Below, one piece after another: positions 62,236 through 64,000 of a stretch of DNA of 64,000 nucleotides. Under the pieces are notes generated by a model. That model saw only the letters and a list, made by a program, of their open reading frames with translations. It was not told the origin of the DNA and ran no database searches. This stretch comes from Fulvia fulva (lineage: Eukaryota; Ascomycota; Dothideomycetes; Mycosphaerellales; Mycosphaerellaceae). The translations under genes were made by a program, and so were the position numbers. Each line of letters begins with the position of its first letter. Within the stretch, counting starts at the first letter, position 1. The stretch is taken from contig NC_063012.1 in the NCBI RefSeq assembly GCF_020509005.1, positions 1,674,001-1,738,000 of the forward strand, given 5' to 3'.

Positions 62236-64000
62236 AATAAGGAGCTCCTACGACGTTTCTACGTTTAATACTCGGAGCGTATAGAGGGCTATCGCTAGTA
62301 CTAATACCGGTACTAGTTTCGAGAGCTTTATCAAGGAAGCTATAGTTATACTTATATATACGGTCCGAGGATTAGCGCTAGCCCGTATTAAGTTGCCGGC
62401 TAATCGAGTCCGTCGAAAGTAGGCTTAAGTTTGTCTAGGTATCGCTAGTAGAACGCGATTACGAGTTCTTTATATCTAGGTAGTACGGCTAACTACTTAG
62501 CCTAGCTTCGCGTACGATCCTTCTAAATAACTATATACTACATATCGTTATACCTAATCTTAGAATCTACTAGATCCTCTACTTCGTATTCCTCCGATAC
62601 CTAGCCTTCGCGTTTAACGATTACGGGCGCTAGTAGTAGTCTACGTTATCTAGGCATCCCTTCGGTTACTACGCGGCGTAACTTACTCGTATAGAATACG
62701 TTATAGATTTATATCATATCGCTAAGTTCGAGTTTATACGAGCGTCTACCTACGGCCCTAACGACTCGAAACGGCCTAAGGAACTTATAATCGAGTTTCT
62801 TACTTAGGTATATAGTCCTAATATTACGGGTATCTAGTAGAACTATATTTTTAGGCTAGTAGGTAGGCGCTAGCGCTCGCCGAGTATCTACGGCTTCGGC
62901 CGTTCGTACTTACGTAAAAGTATATACGTCGCGTAGCTCGTCTAGGCGGTCGTAGTATATAGACTCGAGTACCCGCCGTATTTATACTTAAGTGTCTTAT
63001 ATATTATTAACTAACGCGTTAGCGGCCTCGACGTTAGGTACTTCCCGAGCTATAACTTATAGTTTAGCTAGGCTACTAAACTCTATCCGCGGGTAGCGGC
63101 TAGAGTCGGCGAAGAATAGAGTTATTCCGGTACTTATAGACTCGTAATTATTAAGGGCGAACTCGGCGTCGGGTAGTAACTCGACCTAGTTATCTTATTA
63201 ATAGTTAGTATAGGCGCGGATATACTATTCGAGTACTTAGTTTATACGTTCTAGTTGCCTATCCGTTTCTAGATAGAAGGCTATAGAAAGATTCTAGTAG
63301 ATACTAAGCCTTACGTAGAGTCTACGGAAGAGCGCGCTAACGAATTACGTACCTCTATCGCTTACGACTACCTCCGGTAGGCCGTATACGGGGAATATAT
63401 ACTTATAGAACAAGGTAGCGGCGTGCTTAGCGTTTAAGTTATTAGTAGGGAGCAGCCGTACGCGTTTAGTTAGTCTATTAGTAACTATTATAATATGTTT
63501 ATAGATTAGTCTAGTATCGGAATCTTTACTAGCGGGTAGGTCGACAATAAAGTCTACGGCGATATACTTCTATTCGTAACCGGGCGTATAGTATAGGGAT
63601 AGGGTGTCTTGCTTTATTAGTCTTAATAGAGTTAAGCGCCTATCTATTAGGTAGTATCGTACGTATCTTACGACGTTACTTACTTTACTAGGCTAGAAGA
63701 GGTTTTGCCTCTATAGTAGATTAAAAGTCCTTACTATACCTTAGTAGCTAGCTACTCTACTATTATAGTATTTACGTACTATCCGGGTATAGAGGTTCTA
63801 AAAGGCTAGGATATATAAGGCTTTATCGACGTATAGTCGATCCGCGATAATTTCGTAATCTAATACGGCGATCTTCTATTATTATAGCTATACGTTAGCG
63901 ATCCCTTACTAGAGATTAGACTTTAGTTTAAGTATACGTATCGTTATAGACCGGCTATTATATACTTCTATATATAGTTCTTCTTTATATAACTCCGTTT

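Larger units (their letters stand above)
61140..64000 (-). mobile_element. RIP-degraded Ty3/Gypsy chromovirus retrotransposon, partial
   Basis: AT-rich DNA almost lacking CA and TG while TA is abundant and CG kept: the dinucleotide signature of RIP. On the minus strand, through many stops and from right to left, I read the relics of a Gypsy integrase: the zinc-binding region (about 63830-63660), the core strand with its first Asp (about 63540) and the SDRGT segment (about 63360), then a DTRNIRTIYLSKKL-like C-terminus (about 62850) and a chromodomain-like stretch (YEVEDLVDSK, about 62570). Chromodomain after integrase defines chromoviruses. A polypurine tract (62235-62223) follows, and the DNA left of it should be the long terminal repeat. 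The element is inactive; its 5' part lies beyond the window. Confidence 0.82.

Noticed and set aside
1..64000. tRNA, rRNA or CRISPR features
   Set aside because: Scanned for B-box-like GGTTCGANTCC and for regularly spaced repeats; none convincing, and CRISPR is not expected in a fungus.

Overview
This 64 kb window is nuclear DNA from a filamentous ascomycete (Pezizomycotina). A Dothideomycete is my best guess, but that placement is inference. The evidence is: dense genes on both strands; short GT-AG introns, nearly all 49-101 nt, with GTRAGT-like donors and CTNAC-like branch sites; a Ste2 pheromone receptor, an RGS-LOV photoreceptor and a But2-domain secreted protein, all typical of this group; and a right end that is an AT-rich retrotransposon ruin almost free of CA/TG dinucleotides, the signature of repeat-induced point mutation (RIP).

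Layout, left to right. 0-6 kb: Dug2-type WD40/M20 peptidase (cut by the left edge), mitochondrial methionine-R-sulfoxide reductase, and a tandem-BRCT protein whose reading frame carries a stop in the first BRCT strand. 6-17.6 kb: Ste2 GPCR, FAM32A homologue, a secreted GH106-like glycosidase, a But2-domain secreted protein, a mitochondrial SDR and a small mitochondrial membrane protein. 19-27 kb: ferric reductase, Srs2-type UvrD helicase with a canonical PIP box, and a ubiquitin-specific-protease-like gene whose catalytic domain is broken by a frame change. 27-41 kb: two coiled-coil proteins, secreted glutaminyl cyclase, a mitochondrial two-helix membrane protein, a four-helix membrane protein, mitochondrial Asp-tRNA synthetase and a large unrecognised protein. 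41-47 kb: RGS-LOV photoreceptor, a 313-bp inverted-repeat transposon and a cystinosin homologue. 47-61 kb: NTO1 (NuA3 histone acetyltransferase subunit), a PPxY membrane protein, Rrn9 (RNA polymerase I factor), eIF4E, a pair of paralogous small nuclear proteins and an MRH-type cargo receptor. 61-64 kb: RIP-degraded Ty3/Gypsy chromovirus on the minus strand.

The genes are mostly independent housekeeping loci; I see no biosynthetic cluster. Possible functional links are Ste2 with the RGS-LOV protein (G-protein signalling), glutathione breakdown, Met-sulfoxide repair and ferric reduction (redox), and Srs2 with the BRCT protein (genome maintenance). The most useful items to follow up are the RGS-LOV protein, the two disrupted genes (BRCT, USP), the inverted-repeat element and the tandem paralogues. 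Exon boundaries were read by eye from splice signals and frame continuity.
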